64,000 bases of DNA from Takakia lepidozioides (GCA_030704615.1 CM060733.1:5146001-5210000); one strand, 5' to 3'; positions 39,188 through 51,537 are shown, counted from the stretch's first letter. Notes: a model not told the origin generated them from the sequence alone. Program-made: numbers and translations.

Positions 39188-41270
39188 CCTGTATTGGCTG
39201 TCATATTGTTTTGGAAGTGTAAGTAGTATACTGTGTCAAGGAGCCATGTGTAAATTCTTGCATATGATTCTCAGTGGGCTCCTTATTTTTACAGTGGCTG
39301 TTTTGCTAAAGCAAATCCACTGACAATTGTCAGCCAGTCTGTCATTGTTTGCATCCCAAACAATTGGCAAGTCTGCCTTTGTTGTGGCAACCTGTCTCTC
39401 AAGTCATAATTGGGTGCCTGCATAGTAGTGTGTATGGGCACAGCATTGATTGACTTAATGCAATTACCCTCAGTTACTCCCTGTGCTGTGCCAGAGGTCA
39501 ACAATTGGTTACTTTTGAGTAGCCTATTGAGTTAGGCGTTTGTTCTACAAGATGATTTTTAAAGCTAAAGAGTTGTTTAGACACCTAGAAATTGAGGGAT
39601 CATTGCTGGTTGTACTTTACCCAACTGTGGGACTCTTAAGATGTCATCAGAGAGAGCAATTCGAACAGAATGTATGTTGCCTGTGAGGCAATTGCAAGTA
39701 GGCCTGTACATAGGCCTAAGCTTTCGAGGGTGCCGATGGTTCGTCTTCCTTGTTTCCAGTCGTAGCTTTGTGTGTGTTTGTGATGTGGTAAAGAATAGAG
39801 GCATGAGTGCTGTCATTTCCACAGGTCTAGTGTAACATGTTTCTTCTAGCAAATCTTTGTAAAATTCGACCTCAAAACAACTCAATAAGGGAAAAAAAAT
39901 GAATTTTTCACCAAATCCTGACATCCTTGTTAGAGCTCGGAATGGAGGAGGTAACCACAATAACTCTCGACTACTTCATTGATAACCATTATCTTAATCT
40001 TACTTCCCCAACCTGGCTGCATCACACCTTTGACAGCCACTTTACATTCCTGGTTCTCTGAGAGACACCTACTTGTGCCTTCTGGCCACCTGCCTAGACA
40101 AGCAAGAAGGCAAGAGTCTACTCAGGGAAGCTGCTGTTTGAAACTAGTAGTGATCACACTTAATAATGTGGTGTAGAGTAGTATATAGTTCCCTATTGGT
40201 GGTAACCAAGCAAACAAAGACAACTTATTGCCGAGTACACAAACCGTTGAGGGTACAGCTCTGTACACTGAAGACCGGGAAAGGGGGCGGGGGAAGGGTG
40301 GCCGAGAAATAAGATCAAGACCTTGCAGCAGCGCGATCACTTTCAATATTGGCGTATGAGACATTGCGAGAACACTCCATGATGGTCTGCTCTGGCTGAG
40401 TTGTAAAAATCTCTTTAATAGTTGAGGACAACGGTTGGCAATGACTCCCTACTTAGAAAGCATGATCTCAGGACCTTTGTCTGCAGAGAGAAAATTCGGA
40501 TGGTTGTTTGATTATGGTGCTGCAACCTTTTGCTAGAGATGCATGGGACGATCTATGACCCTCTCTCGCTTCTTCTGCTACAGCAAACAATGACTTATGA
40601 ATCCATTTTCTTCCTCTCTCTCAGCAGGAGCTTCGATATTATACCAAAACAACAAACAGCCTGTCAGGCCAAAAGTGAGACTTGCATGCAAGTTTCAACC
40701 CAATCATGACCAAACCGAATAACCACGGCGCGCTTCTCCTCAGCCAGAATGGCTTGGTCCACGGCCCATCCGGAATGCAAATGCGGCAACAAATACGACA
40801 TCTCCTCGACCCTCCTGAAATCCACACACAATCAAGTAGCCCAAACTCTTCCCTTGTTCAACACTCACTTTCCCCAGAACCCAACCCCTTCTCTCCCTTC
40901 TCACCTACCCTCTTTTCCCAACTTGACCCCTCCACACTTCTTGCTTACCCACCTTCCACAGCGACAATCTCACTAGACATGATCTTGAGCACTGCAAGCT
41001 CGTCTTGTCTTCCTCTCTCGCCTTCTGCGCTGCTGCGCCAGGAGGACGATGAGGGTTTGGCGGGCTTTACATATATAACGCTTAGGAAATAGGGCATACT
41101 GAGGTCGAATTCAGCCAGATATGATGGTCGCCACCAGTATCCAGGCGAAGAATCATATATAGAAGATTTGAAAGTTATGAGCTCTGCGATTGGAAAGTGG
41201 TTGACCTTCGGAACACGTTGCCAAGTGGAAGAGGTCCATGCGCTATCGATCTCGCGAGCATAAGTCTGGC
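39188..41270. other. FTSH11 3' flank and intergenic DNA
   Basis: Likely FTSH11 3' untranslated region followed by non-coding DNA. An open frame at 40,682-41,092 is Pro/Ser-rich low-complexity translation and is not called. Confidence 0.4.
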
Positions 41271-41446
41271 ATGCAGATTGCGACTTTGCCATGCTGCGCT
41301 TTGTATGGAGTAAGCAGCTCATGGGTAGCTCACAGATGTGACCTGTACCTCCATGCTCATGCAGATTGCGACTTTGCCATGCTGCGCTTTGTATGGAGTA
41401 AGCAGCTCACAGGTAGCTCACAGATGTGACCTGTACCTCCATGTTG
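41271..41446 (+). repeat. Tandem duplication, two 88-bp units
   Basis: Units start at 41,271 and 41,359 with ATGCAGATTGCGACTTTGCC and are nearly identical to their ends (CTGTACCTCCATG). Recent local duplication upstream of the small secreted protein gene. It begins about 370 bp before its ATG, so it could alter a promoter. Confidence 0.93.
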
Positions 41447-41636
41447 TTGAGGCAGGCGGTGGGGAGTGTAGTATAGATTCATGAGGACGACGTCGCTCAT
41501 TCAATCACACTTCAGCTGGCAGCTTGTCTTGTGATCTCGGTCGACGCGTTCTGCCGCCCACCCTTCTGAGATTCAAGCAGTTAAATTATTTCTGTCTCCT
41601 CAGTCTCTGCGAATTGGTCCGACAAGTCAGTAGGCA

Positions 41637-41975
41637 ATGGAAACAAAGGCTTTATTAATGGCCATGTTCCTGTTCGCCACGGTTGTGGCGCTGCCTGTGA
41701 AGGCTATGCACATGTGCACCATTGAGAATAAGTCTCAAGTCGACTTCATGATTAATAAGGATATTTCATGTAAAGCGGGTGAGACCATTCTTATAGAGAT
41801 TGATGGTTTCTGCAGCTTCCATAACATGTTCTGGAACTCTGATGCCCATGCAGATTTCACGAAAATTCACCGCTGTACGATCCTGGATATGTATGATGGG
41901 CGCCACAGGCACCACCACCACTGCAAGTTCGTCGATGACGCTTTCAATCCCCCCAAGGTCCTTTTCGAACTGTGA
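41637..41975 (+). CDS. Small secreted Cys/His-rich protein
   Basis: A 112-residue protein with a clear signal peptide (LLMAMFLFATVVALPVKA, residues 6-23). The mature part has five cysteines (27, 45, 59, 80, 96), a GFCSFHNMFW block and a histidine run (RHRHHHHCK, residues 89-97), ending PPKVLFEL. The CSF-then-aromatic block followed by more cysteines is reminiscent of plant self-incompatibility S1-like secreted proteins, but the match is weak and an odd cysteine count does not fit well. The His cluster could bind metal; that is speculation. It appears intact and single-exon. Apoplastic location is inferred from the signal peptide only. Confidence 0.65.
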   Translation: METKALLMAMFLFATVVALPVKAMHMCTIENKSQVDFMINKDISCKAGETILIEIDGFCSFHNMFWNSDAHADFTKIHRCTILDMYDGRHRHHHHCKFVDDAFNPPKVLFEL

Positions 41976-43925
41976 AGGTGGGTCGATCCTCCAAACTACA
42001 TATTTGTCTTAAGCTGATTTCGAGCACACTGCCATCTTGCTCTATAACGAGGAGTCAACTGTTGTGCAGGGCACAGTGCAGGCTGCGATAGTGCACCATA
42101 ATTAATCTAACTCGGAAATATATCGTGAACTTGGTGCTATTATCATGTTATCTATTTCTGTCTTAAGTATGCCGTGGAAGTGAATGAAGCAATGACCCAA
42201 CGGATTTTCAGTAAGCTTCATTCACAAATCTTTGTTGAGCTTATCCTGTTCCTTTCTCTTCTTATGATCTGACAGGCCACAAGAACAAGCGGAATCCACG
42301 ACAACTTTGTGCAGGATTTCATGTACAGCCATCGACAGATACGGAGGTCGAGGTTGACTGCAAATTGAGACAGGTCCATACTGAATATGGATTGGTCAGT
42401 TAAGAGCTCATATATTCGACGGATGGGCAGTCAGGCAGCAGATCATAAACTTCAACTCCAGGATGTAGATCCACGGGTGTACATACATAGACTTTAAGCT
42501 CACTTCAGTGAGCACTTCTGGGGAAGATAGACAAATTCTAGGCAGTTTTTGTCGGTCAGACTCGCTAGAGTGCTTCGAAGTAGACAGCAGTCGACCTGTG
42601 CAGGTAGGTAGTAGCGACCAAACAACTCATGTACATATCGTTTTGTGCTAAATAATAAATTCTGGTGAGGTATGATCTCCTCGACTGCCATATAAAGGTC
42701 CAACTTCTCAGCGGACTACACAGAGAAGTGCAACAACTTGTCCGCGAGATCTGAACTGCGAAAGACTTCTGACTGTGCATAAGTCTTGAACTGAGATGCT
42801 TGATAGCCACATCTACATCGGAAACTGAACGGAAACTTGTATCAAGCTTTCTCAAGTCCTTCGACCAGCTCGATCTCTAGAGCTGTCTCTCTGCCGTAGC
42901 AGCACAATACTGGAGCCATGCTTGTTATCCTACTATGTCTGCAAGTATGATCCAGGTTTTAGAACCAGCTCTAATACACTGTCCCAGGCAGTTGATGATC
43001 TGCTAGTGGGAATGTGCTTGTGTGTTTCATACCATCCATTAATTAATTGTGCCGGCAACCTTCAAGTAGTTGGCGCGCGGGACTCCACGCAAGCAGGAAA
43101 ATACAACCCCGTTGGAAAACATTTATCCCATATCGTTTTCCCCAAACTTGATCGCATAGTAGTATATAATGCTACTCCTCTCTCATCTTTCTTCACAGTC
43201 GCGTGCTCAGCACATAGCGAACTATTCTTTCGCCTTTTACTAAAGGATACCGTGCGCGGGGCGCAAACAGCGACATACACCAAATTTTTGGCTGCCCCCT
43301 CCCGGGGCCCTCCAAATAAATCAAGAAGGACATTGTCCGGTCTCTACAAACGAGTATTTCTACTTTAGATGTTCAAAAAAATAACAAGCCGGTTCCATGT
43401 TTTAAGAGTGTACACAAAATTTTAAAATGTCGGTACTCAACAAACTCAACAGACGCAAGAGTTAGGATTTGCAGACGGTGATCTGCACCAACCCTGATTT
43501 TGACTGGCGGATTGTCGTATGGTATGTCTTCGTTTTCGCCTTGTACCCTGAACCCTTCATAGGACCTATAATATATGCAAGCTAAATAAATGCCAAAAGA
43601 AAAATTTAGAAGTACAAAAGAACTTGGTAGGGGGACAGACACAGTGTGCCACTTCAGTTGATATTGGCATGGAATTCTCTACACATGGTTGAGAAAGAGA
43701 GTTAGCACATCACAGGTAGCTATATAAAATATTCTATGTGTAAAATTATTGTACAAGGAAGAACAAGCTCATGTGAAATGTGATGGGACATACAGCTTGT
43801 TGTTAGGCGCTGGTAAAATGCAGAGAGAACATTCTGCTGCTCAGATGGATCTCACCTGCCAGCTGCAGCAATATAGATGTTTGATAACAATTGTAAATTC
43901 AGTGGAGGAGGAGGTGTCATAGGGG
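41976..43925. other. Intergenic, no gene recognised
   Basis: No supported coding region. A short stretch at ~43,855-43,890 duplicates part of the PPR sequence at 44,212-44,248 (encoding the LLSNIY...AAAGRW block on the minus strand), so a second piece of the PPR pseudogene lies here. Confidence 0.45.
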
Positions 43926-44565
43926 TCATGCAAAACCAATGGCCAGCTTCTCACTGTGGTGGCAAAGAGAAAATTCTTTTTCCTCCTCCCCCACATCATG
44001 CAATACAAAGCATGTGTCAAGCACATACCCCACCTCCTTCATCTGCCCAGACAATCTTCTCAGGTCAGCATGGATTTCCTTAATTCTGGGATGCAACTTG
44101 TCATCTACAACGAAGATGTGCACCCTGTTGCCAACCTCAATGCAAAAGCGACCTGGCTCCTTTCTAATCCCTCTGACCTTAATTATTTTTCTCACCTTTG
44201 CAGTATCATCCCACCTGCCAGCTGCAGCATAGATGTTTGATAGCAACACATAAGTCGCGGCATCATGTTCATCCATTTGAGGATAGATGATGCCACATGT
44301 TCAGCCATCTCCACATTGCCATGGATTCGGCAGGCACCCAGCAAGGCCTTCCACACCACAACATCTGGATTGATCGACATTTTATTAATCAGGTCCACTG
44401 CCTTATCCAGTTGTCCCGCACGTCCAAGAAGGTTCACCATGCAGCCAAAGTGTTTTATTGTCGGAGTAACACCATGATTTTGACTCAGGGAATCGAAGTA
44501 GCGTCTTCCTTCATTCAGTAGGCCAGTGTGGCTGCATGCAGAGAGAACACATATAAAGGTGATAC
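43926..44565 (-). pseudogene. PPR (PLS-DYW class) pseudogene, 3' part
   Basis: Minus-strand reading gives typical E/E+ and early DYW sequence: SITFICVLSACSHTGLL, HFGCMVNLLGRAGQLDKA, VVWKALLGACRIHGNVEMAE, then after a one-base shift near 44,280 YVLLSNIYAAAGRWDD, KVRKIIKVRGIRKEPG and HSEKLAIGF, ending at a stop at 43,926. The last part of a DYW deaminase domain is absent. Intact relatives are organelle RNA-editing factors. The 5' continuation lies at 51,543 and beyond because a gypsy element inserted inside the KPDSITF motif. Frameshift, truncation and insertion together mean it is not functional. Confidence 0.88.
44561..44565. repeat. Target site duplication GATAC (left)
   Basis: GATAC directly before the 5' LTR, repeated at 51,538-51,542 directly after the 3' LTR. 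Five bases is the normal size for Ty3/gypsy integration. Confidence 0.95.
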
Positions 44566-45290
44566 TGTCGCGGCCCTTTGCCTTGAGGGCAGGGGGTCGG
44601 GACACATGAGGGGCTGCCCCTGTGGTGGGGGCAGCGGCAGCGATAGGTATGGGGGGGCTGAAGCACCCTTGAGTGCCCAAGGCACTCAAGGAGGCGGAGG
44701 CGCTCACTAGGTGGAGCCCCGCACACCGGGTTGCGGTGGAGGTGGCTCCACAAGGGGTGGTGGTAGCTTAGTGGGACTTAGTGGGGGTGGCATAGGACTC
44801 ACCATGGGGTGGAGACCTCGAGGTGGGAGTCGTGGGGAGTCTTGGGACTCATCACGGTCCATTGGGGCCGCGGTGAGTGGGCCAAGACTCACCGCGACTC
44901 ACCACCGGGAGTCGAGGGTTTTCGTGGTGGTTCGCCATAAAATGGCATGGCTGGTTATGAATCCCCCGCGGACAGCTACAGAAGTAAATATAGGGAGTAG
45001 TAACCCCGAGAACGGTGCAAGCCCGTTGGCGACCAAAAACTAGTGAGTAAGCGAGCGAGCCGGAAAGCGACCAAAGAGTGGGGAGCTGTTCCGGACTGCC
45101 ATCTACCAAAGGGAATTCTCCTAGTCCCAAATAGGTGGAGGGTTTAGAGGGAAGCGGAAGGGGACCGTTATGTCCCGGTGAGCAGCCGAAACTCCAAGTT
45201 GGCCCGGCGGCCAGGTTGGGAGTCAGGCGCGCACATCAAAGCGAGTAACTATGACTTGAAGGGGAGTTTACCGAACTGAGGTGTGCGACA
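44566..45290 (+). repeat. 5' LTR
   Basis: 725 bp, TGTCGC...GCGACA, identical to the 3' LTR apart from four base changes and an extra G. The presumed TATA element reads TAAATATA here against TATATATA in the 3' LTR. Confidence 0.97.
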
Positions 45291-45292
45291 CT

Positions 45293-45304
45293 TGGTATCA
45301 GAGC
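45293..45304 (+). promoter_or_regulatory. Primer binding site for initiator tRNA-Met
   Basis: TGGTATCAGAGC begins two bases after the LTR end. This is the usual complement of the initiator methionine tRNA 3' end used to prime minus-strand synthesis in plant gypsy elements. Confidence 0.95.
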
Positions 45305-45345
45305 TTAGAGTTCAGTACGCAATCGTCCTTGGGATTGGCCTCATC

Positions 45346-48300
45346 ATGGGGTCGGGCAAGCCGAAGCGAAAGCGGAACGGCCCAAAAGATGATGATCCCG
45401 GTGAGCCCGATGGGGGCGACGTGTCACCGAGGCGGCCGTTTGAGGAAGCGATTAATGTTTCCGAAAACGAGGCCGCTCAGGAGCGGGAGGAATCCGAGGA
45501 GTCGGAGCCCGAGGAATCTTTGAGAGCTCCGACAAACCAAGAGATGCCTCCCATGCCGGCAGCCTTTTGGGAAGGGTTGTTGGCGCAGTTTGGCGGGACG
45601 TTGAAAGACGTGTTGAAGGCGGCTAATGCCACTTCCACCAAGGCAAAGTTTAAGGTGAAGCCTAAGGAACTCGGCACCTTCGAGGGCGTTCGAAACCGGA
45701 AGGCACTCAACACCTGGCTCCTGGAGCTAGAGCAGTACTTCCGGGCGGCCAAGTTGAGTGACGAGGATCGGGTGGAAGTGGCTCCCACCTATTTGAGGGG
45801 CTATGCTCAACAATGGTGGCAGAAACGCCTTCACGACCGAGGCCCAAGCCCGGAAACCTTGAACTGGAGTGAGTTCAAGGAATTGATGAAGAGACAGTTT
45901 GTGCCCCTCAACGCATCCTGGCTTGCCCGGGACAAGATGAGGAATTTGAAGCAAACAGATGACATTCGGGGGTATGTCCAGGCTTTCAATGTGCTGTTGC
46001 TCGAAGTCGCGGACATGGCAGAACCAGAAATGGTCTTCAACTTTGTGGCGGGACTGGCCCCATGGGCTAGGCGGAAGTTGGAGGAGAAGCCACCCAAGAC
46101 TTTGAACGAGGCAATTGAGAGAGCTGAATGTTTCTCGGATGTCCCTAAGGGTGAGAGACAAGGCCGTACGGAGCTGAACCACAAGAAGACCCGGCGGGAA
46201 GGTGACTCCTCCCGACCGGAAAAGAAGTGGGATAGGCCACGCGGCGAAAATGGCACGTGGAAATCGAAGGGAGGTCCTTCACACGTCAAGGCGGCACCCG
46301 GTGCTTCGAAAGGAAAAGCGGGTGGAGCGAGTTATGGCGGACAGAAGGCGACCTTTGATGGAGTGTGTTTCAATTGCGGGGAGCCCGGGCACATGGCCAA
46401 GAAGTGCACGAAGCCCCGGCAATTGAACATGACTCGGGCGACCACGGAGCTGTCGGAAGATACCATCAGTCGCTTGGTGGAAGCGGTGGTCGCCAGGACT
46501 TGCAAGGTAGGCAAATTTTCTTGTGAGTTGTATCAGGAAACTGGCGCCTTACGAAAAGGGAGTCAGTTATTGTTCGTGGATGGGATAATATCCGGAACTA
46601 ATGTGTCGTTGTTGGTGGACACAGGAGCGTCGCACTCCTTCATGACGCCGGCGGCGGCGCGAAAGTTGGGACTCCCGACAAGTGACGTGGGGGCCTCTAT
46701 TGAGGTGCGCTCTGCCAAAGGAGAACCTCAGTTGGCGACAAGGTTGGCGTTTGATGTTCCTCTTCAACTGGGGAGTTGGGAGGGACGTGAGAACTTCACT
46801 ATCTGCGAGATCGATGGAGTGGATCTCATTTTGGGAATGACCTTTTTGAGCAAATCCGGAGCGGTCATAGATGGCCGCAAGAGAGTAGTCACGCTGCCAT
46901 GTGGGAATGGTGGCGAGGTTTTACGAGTGTCGGAAACGCCCAAATCCGTGGGAGGGCGAATAAACCTTCTATCAGCAAAGGAGTGGGCCGTGGAGGAGAC
47001 ACACGAGTCCCAGTTTTTGCTTTACATTAGAGAAGTGAAAGGAGAAGGCGATGGGGAGCCGAGCCCAGATTGGATCAAGGGGATTTTGGAGAAATACCAG
47101 GATGTGATGCCGGAGGATTTACCAAGCGGCTTGCCACCGCGAAGAGGAGTTGACCACAAAATTGAGGTGATACCGGGATCGGAACCGCCTGCCAAGGCGC
47201 CCTACCGGTTGAGCCACAAAGAGTTGGTCGAGCTGAAGACTCAGCTCAAAGATCTAATGTCAAAGGGGTACATCCGGCCGAGTAAGTCACCTTACGGAGC
47301 CCCGGTGCTATTTGCAGACAAGAAGGATGGGACGCTGCGGATGTGTGTCGATTACAGGGCTCTGAATAAGGTGACTATCAAAAACCGGTACCCTTTGCCA
47401 AGGATCGACGACCTCTTCGATCGGTTGGCAGGAGCGAAGTATTTCAGCCGGATCGACTTGCGCTCCGGCTATCACCAAATTCGGGTGGCGGAAGGAGATG
47501 AGGAGAAGACCGCGTGCAGGACAAGGTATGGTTCATATGAGTTCTTGGTGATGCCTTTTGGGCTCACCAATGCACCAGCGACATTTAGCACGCTGATGAA
47601 CAGCCTTTTCCAGGAGTGGTTGGATGACTTTGTGATCGTGTACATCGACGACATCTTGGTGTACTCGAAAACAAAGGAGGAGCACCTGGAGCACCTCAAA
47701 AGGGTGTTCCAAAAATTGCGAGAAGGGAAGCTGTATGCCAAAGCTTCAAAGTGCGAATTCGGGGTCACAAAAGTGGAGTTCTTGGGGCACGTGATTACAC
47801 AGGATGGGATCAAAATGGATGACAGAAAGGTGAGGGCGATCTTGGACTGGGAGCCTCCGACTTCGGTCCCGGGAGTGCGATCCTTCCTAGGACTCGCCTC
47901 CTATTACCGGAAGTATGTGAGAAATTTCGCCAAGATCGCGGGGCCGCTGTCGGACCTTCTGTGTAAATCCAAAGTCTGGGTATGGAACACATTTTGTGGC
48001 CAAGCTTTTGCTGAATTGAAGCAGCGGATGACGGAAGCTCCAGTCTTAAAAATCCCGGAGTTCGATCGTCCGTTTGAGATTCATACAGATGCATCGGACT
48101 TCGCAATTGGGGGTGTACTTATGCAAGATGGACGTCCAGTGGCTTACGAAAGTAAGAAACTGAATGAAGTGGAGCGACGGTGGCCGACGCACGAAAAAGA
48201 GATGAAGGCGGTGGTACATTGCCTTGAACTCTGGCGCCACTATGTTGGTTCCAACCCAGTGAAGGTGTTCACGGACAATGTCACGGTGAAGTATTTTGCC

Positions 48301-48522
48301 ACGCAGCCCAAGTTGTCCCCAAAACAACTTAGGTGGCAAGATACTTTGGCAGTGTTCGACGTGGATATCCAGTACAAACCGGGACGGGACAATGTGGTGG
48401 CCGATGCTTTAAGTAGAAAGCAGCAGCTCTTGTTGGTGTACAAGGGCGAGACGGCGCTCCAAAGGAAGATCCGGAAGGCTTGCCGGAAGGATGAGCTGGC
48501 AAAGTGCGTGATGCAAACTTGA
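45346..48522 (+). CDS. Gypsy gag-pol: gag, protease, RT, RNase H
   Basis: 1,058 codons from the ATG at 45,346 ([10 protein letters not shown]). Gag spans residues ~85-300 ([26 protein letters not shown]), followed by a CCHC knuckle ([14 protein letters not shown], ~340). Protease has VDTGASHSF near 424. Reverse transcriptase has [32 protein letters not shown] and the catalytic YIDD near 766. RNase H has [11 protein letters not shown] near 912 and ends [11 protein letters not shown]. The frame then closes at a TGA at 48,520-48,522 as the integrase opens in another frame, overlapping by 19 bases. Everything up to the RNase H looks intact, so this part could still be translated. Confidence 0.97.
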   Translation: MGSGKPKRKRNGPKDDDPGEPDGGDVSPRRPFEEAINVSENEAAQEREESEESEPEESLRAPTNQEMPPMPAAFWEGLLAQFGGTLKDVLKAANATSTKAKFKVKPKELGTFEGVRNRKALNTWLLELEQYFRAAKLSDEDRVEVAPTYLRGYAQQWWQKRLHDRGPSPETLNWSEFKELMKRQFVPLNASWLARDKMRNLKQTDDIRGYVQAFNVLLLEVADMAEPEMVFNFVAGLAPWARRKLEEKPPKTLNEAIERAECFSDVPKGERQGRTELNHKKTRREGDSSRPEKKWDRPRGENGTWKSKGGPSHVKAAPGASKGKAGGASYGGQKATFDGVCFNCGEPGHMAKKCTKPRQLNMTRATTELSEDTISRLVEAVVARTCKVGKFSCELYQETGALRKGSQLLFVDGIISGTNVSLLVDTGASHSFMTPAAARKLGLPTSDVGASIEVRSAKGEPQLATRLAFDVPLQLGSWEGRENFTICEIDGVDLILGMTFLSKSGAVIDGRKRVVTLPCGNGGEVLRVSETPKSVGGRINLLSAKEWAVEETHESQFLLYIREVKGEGDGEPSPDWIKGILEKYQDVMPEDLPSGLPPRRGVDHKIEVIPGSEPPAKAPYRLSHKELVELKTQLKDLMSKGYIRPSKSPYGAPVLFADKKDGTLRMCVDYRALNKVTIKNRYPLPRIDDLFDRLAGAKYFSRIDLRSGYHQIRVAEGDEEKTACRTRYGSYEFLVMPFGLTNAPATFSTLMNSLFQEWLDDFVIVYIDDILVYSKTKEEHLEHLKRVFQKLREGKLYAKASKCEFGVTKVEFLGHVITQDGIKMDDRKVRAILDWEPPTSVPGVRSFLGLASYYRKYVRNFAKIAGPLSDLLCKSKVWVWNTFCGQAFAELKQRMTEAPVLKIPEFDRPFEIHTDASDFAIGGVLMQDGRPVAYESKKLNEVERRWPTHEKEMKAVVHCLELWRHYVGSNPVKVFTDNVTVKYFATQPKLSPKQLRWQDTLAVFDVDIQYKPGRDNVVADALSRKQQLLLVYKGETALQRKIRKACRKDELAKCVMQT

Positions 48523-49907
48523 GAATGGGGGTTAAATCGCAGTTCCACTTGCAAAACGGACTGCTCCGGTATAAGCAAAAACGTCTCTATGTGCCAAAGG
48601 GAGGGATCAGGGATAGTCTCTTGAGAGAATGCCATGATAGCCCGCTTGCGGGCCACGGTGGAGCCAAGCGCACTGCGGCACTCTTGAAGAAAGAGTATTT
48701 CTGGCCCAAACTGAGGGAGGAGGCAGAGGAGTATGTAAAGACATGCACCACATGCCAACAAAACCGGAGCGAGTATAAAAAGCAAGCGGGGCTGTTACAA
48801 CCCTTGCCGATTCCAGAGGGGACTTGGGAAAGCGTCTCGATGGATTTCATGACTGCTATGCCGCTGTCAAAAGGATTCGATGCAATCATGGTGGTGGTAG
48901 ATAGGTTCAGTAAAATGGCCCATTTCATCCCCACCAAGGAGACGGCAACTGCGCAGGAGACAGGGCGACTTTACTTCGCCCACGTCTTAAAGCATCATGG
49001 AGTCCCGAAGGATATTGTCTCGGACCGCGACCCAAAGTTTACGAGTAAATTCTGGAGAGCACTTTGGAAGAAGATGGGGACGAGGCTGAAGATGAGCACC
49101 GCCTTCCGACCTACGACGGACGGCCAAACGGAAAGAGTGAATTCCGTAGTGAAGCAATTCTTGCGGAATTACGTGTCGGCAGACCAATCAGACTGGATGG
49201 AACACTTAGACGCGGCAGAGTTCTGTTATAATAACACAGAACACTCCGCGACGGGAGTTTCCCCTTTTGTGTTGGTCTATGGAAAAGCACCTCTGGTGCC
49301 GACAAGTTGGGCCGCCCAGGACGTTGAGGAACCGGCAGTAGCGGCGGTACTGGAAGAACGCGAGCGTTTGTTGAAGCTCGCAAAGTACAACATTGCCAAA
49401 GCTAGGAAACGGTATGAAAGGCAGGCGAATCGGAAGCGGAGGGAAGTGAAGTTTGAGGCAGGCACAGAGGTCTGGTTGAACATCAAGAATTTTCGACTAC
49501 CTCCGGAAATGAGTCCGAAGTTCGTACCTCCGTATGCGGGTCCCTTTCGCATTCGGAGGGTTATGAATGAGGATGTGTATGAATTGGAGCTGCCAGCAAA
49601 CAGCAAGGTGCACCCAGTATTCCATGTCTCCCTTTTGAAGCCTTACTTCAAAGATGAAGCACGTCCGAATCGGCAGCAAGTGTTGCGTCCGCCACCTATG
49701 CTGTTGGATCATGAAAATGAACCCGAGTACGAGGTGGAGGCAATACTTAAGTCGAGGAGGTTCAAGAACCGAGAAACGGAGTATCTCGTCAAATGGAAGG
49801 GCTATCATCTTGTGGAGGCATCTTGGGTGCGTGCCTCAGAAATGGGAAACGCATCCGAGGCAGTTGCAGCGTTCGAAGGGCGACCTCAAAAGCGGAAGAA
49901 GCGTTGA
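48504..49907 (+). CDS. Gypsy integrase with C-terminal chromodomain
   Basis: Continuation of pol in a different frame; it has no obvious ATG of its own at the start. A zinc-binding HHCC segment ([11 protein letters not shown] ... CTTCQ) is followed by the DDE core ([15 protein letters not shown], and the Glu in DGQTERVNS), the GPF/RIRRV-type region, and a chromodomain ([25 protein letters not shown]) with a basic tail. Function: insertion of the cDNA and targeting to chromatin. The frame change at ~48,510 would separate it from RT. No classic slippery heptamer was seen at the overlap, so a one-base mutation is more likely than programmed frameshifting. Confidence 0.95.
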   Translation: MRDANLRMGVKSQFHLQNGLLRYKQKRLYVPKGGIRDSLLRECHDSPLAGHGGAKRTAALLKKEYFWPKLREEAEEYVKTCTTCQQNRSEYKKQAGLLQPLPIPEGTWESVSMDFMTAMPLSKGFDAIMVVVDRFSKMAHFIPTKETATAQETGRLYFAHVLKHHGVPKDIVSDRDPKFTSKFWRALWKKMGTRLKMSTAFRPTTDGQTERVNSVVKQFLRNYVSADQSDWMEHLDAAEFCYNNTEHSATGVSPFVLVYGKAPLVPTSWAAQDVEEPAVAAVLEERERLLKLAKYNIAKARKRYERQANRKRREVKFEAGTEVWLNIKNFRLPPEMSPKFVPPYAGPFRIRRVMNEDVYELELPANSKVHPVFHVSLLKPYFKDEARPNRQQVLRPPPMLLDHENEPEYEVEAILKSRRFKNRETEYLVKWKGYHLVEASWVRASEMGNASEAVAAFEGRPQKRKKR

Positions 49908-50813
49908 TGGGGACATCAACCTTGGAGCGTGGGGGAGGAAATGCATGCTTAGCCCGGTTTAGCTAGCTCAGGAATCCGATTGCAAAAACTTGTATTGTAC
50001 AAAAATTTGTGATAAAGGAAATGGGTTCCAAATATTGTGCGTCCTATTGTGTTTGGAATGGTGATGCATGGTGTGGTTGGCTGGTGTGTAGAATGCATGC
50101 TAGCTTACAAAAGTGGGAGAGGTAAATTGGGTTAATCGTGTGTTTGCGCAGTGCCGAAATCGGGTGACTCCCATCCAAGGGGCAAGGAAACTTGCGCCTT
50201 ATTTGGGAGTTCAAGTGCTAGTGCGCACCTGGCGCGTGCGCGTACTATAACTGCGCTACCGAGGGGGTTGCCTTGTAGTGCGGGCTAACGCGGAAGCTAC
50301 GTGCTTCCGTTCACGTACTATAATCGTGTAGCCTCGGGACGAAGTCGTAGTGCGGCTTCGGCGTGTTCCCGTACCTCAGGCCAGCATTCCAAGGCGGACC
50401 CAATTGTAGTGATTGGGGCGCACGGTTGGTTCAAGGTTATCTTCCTAGTCAAAGAGGGTTCCAGGTGAACCCTTGCTCAAGGTGATGCCAAAAGCGGCAT
50501 CATGAGCGATCGCAAGCAATGTTGTTGCAGTAAGGCGATTCGATCCTCGGGGAGGATCGTTCCTTGGCCTTGAAGTAGGCCAAGAAGAGTGCACTGGGAG
50601 GAGCTGGAGAGGCTCCACCCTTGGCCGGGACTTGGAGGAAGTCGGCCGAACTAGCTAGTGGAGAGTGGAGTCAAGTGTGGGGTTTGGTTCTTTGCCATGG
50701 GACGCCATGGTACGAAAACAAACTCCTTGATGTGGGACGCCACAACTTGGATGTTCGTTTCTACAAAATGGACAAGTCGATGAGGACATCGACTCCCTGT
50801 TGGTAGGGGTGTG
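49908..50813 (+). other. 3' untranslated region of the gypsy element
   Basis: About 900 bp of non-coding element sequence between the integrase stop and 3' LTR, also present in the truncated copy at 3.2-4.1 kb. The polypurine tract next to the LTR is weak (GGTAGGGGTG). Confidence 0.85.
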
Positions 50814-51537
50814 TGTCGCGGCCCTTTGCCTTGAGGGCAGGGGGTCGGGACACATGAGGGGCTGCCCCTGTGGTGGGGGCAGCGGCAGCGATAGGTATGG
50901 GGGGGCTGAAGCACCCTTGAGTGCCCAAGGCACTCAAGGAGGCGGAGGCGCTCACTAGGTGGAGCCCCGCACACCGGGTTGCGGTGGAGGTGGCTCCACA
51001 AGGGTGGTGGTAGCTTAGTGGGACTTAGTGGGGGTGGCATAGGACTCACCATGGGGTGGAGACCTCGAGGTGGGAGTCGTGGGGAGTCTTGGGACTCATC
51101 ACGGTCCATTGGGGCCGCGGTGAGTGGGCCAAGACTCACCGCGACTCACCACCGGGAGTCGAGGGTTTTCGTGGTGGTTCGCCATAAAATGGCATGGCTG
51201 GTTATGAAACCCCCGCGGACAGCTACAGAAGTATATATAGGGAGTAGTAACCCCGAGAACGGTGCAAGCCCGTTGGTGACCAAAAACTAGTGAGTAAGCG
51301 AGCGAGCCGGAAAGCGACCAAAGAGTGGGGAGCTGTTCCGGACTGCCATCTACCAAAGGGAATTCTCCTAGTCCCAAATAGGTGGAGGGTTTAGAGGGAA
51401 GCGGAAGGGGACCGTTATGTCCCGGTGAGCAGCCGAAACTCCAAGTTGGCCCGGCGGCCAGGTTGGGAGTCAGGCGCGCGCATCAAAGCGAGTAACTATG
51501 ACTTGAAGGGGAGTTTACCGAACTGAGGTGTGCGACA
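50814..51537 (+). repeat. 3' LTR
   Basis: 724 bp, TGTCGC...GCGACA, near-identical to the 5' LTR. Confidence 0.97.
51232..51239 (+). promoter_or_regulatory. LTR TATA box
   Basis: TATATATA about 300 bp before the LTR end, within GAAGTATATATAGGG. It is the probable element promoter; the 5' LTR copy has one changed base. Confidence 0.6.

Larger units (their letters stand above)
44566..51537 (+). mobile_element. Complete young chromodomain Ty3/gypsy retrotransposon
   Basis: 6,972 bp with two LTRs, an initiator-Met primer site, gag-pol, integrase with chromodomain and a GATAC target duplication. Domain order gag, protease, RT, RNase H, integrase, chromodomain defines a plant chromovirus-type element. 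The two LTRs differ by only four substitutions and one single-base indel in ~725 bp, so insertion was recent. It interrupts the PPR pseudogene on the opposite strand. The only coding break is a frame change between RNase H and integrase. Confidence 0.97.

Noticed and set aside
40682-41092. 136-codon Pro/Ser-rich frame
   Set aside because: It is a low-complexity translation of C/T-rich DNA without recognisable content.
44707-45130. Open frames inside the gypsy LTRs (both strands, repeated at 50.65-51.4 kb and 4.0-4.6 kb)
   Set aside because: They are GC-rich LTR sequence read by chance; the same frames recur because the LTR recurs.
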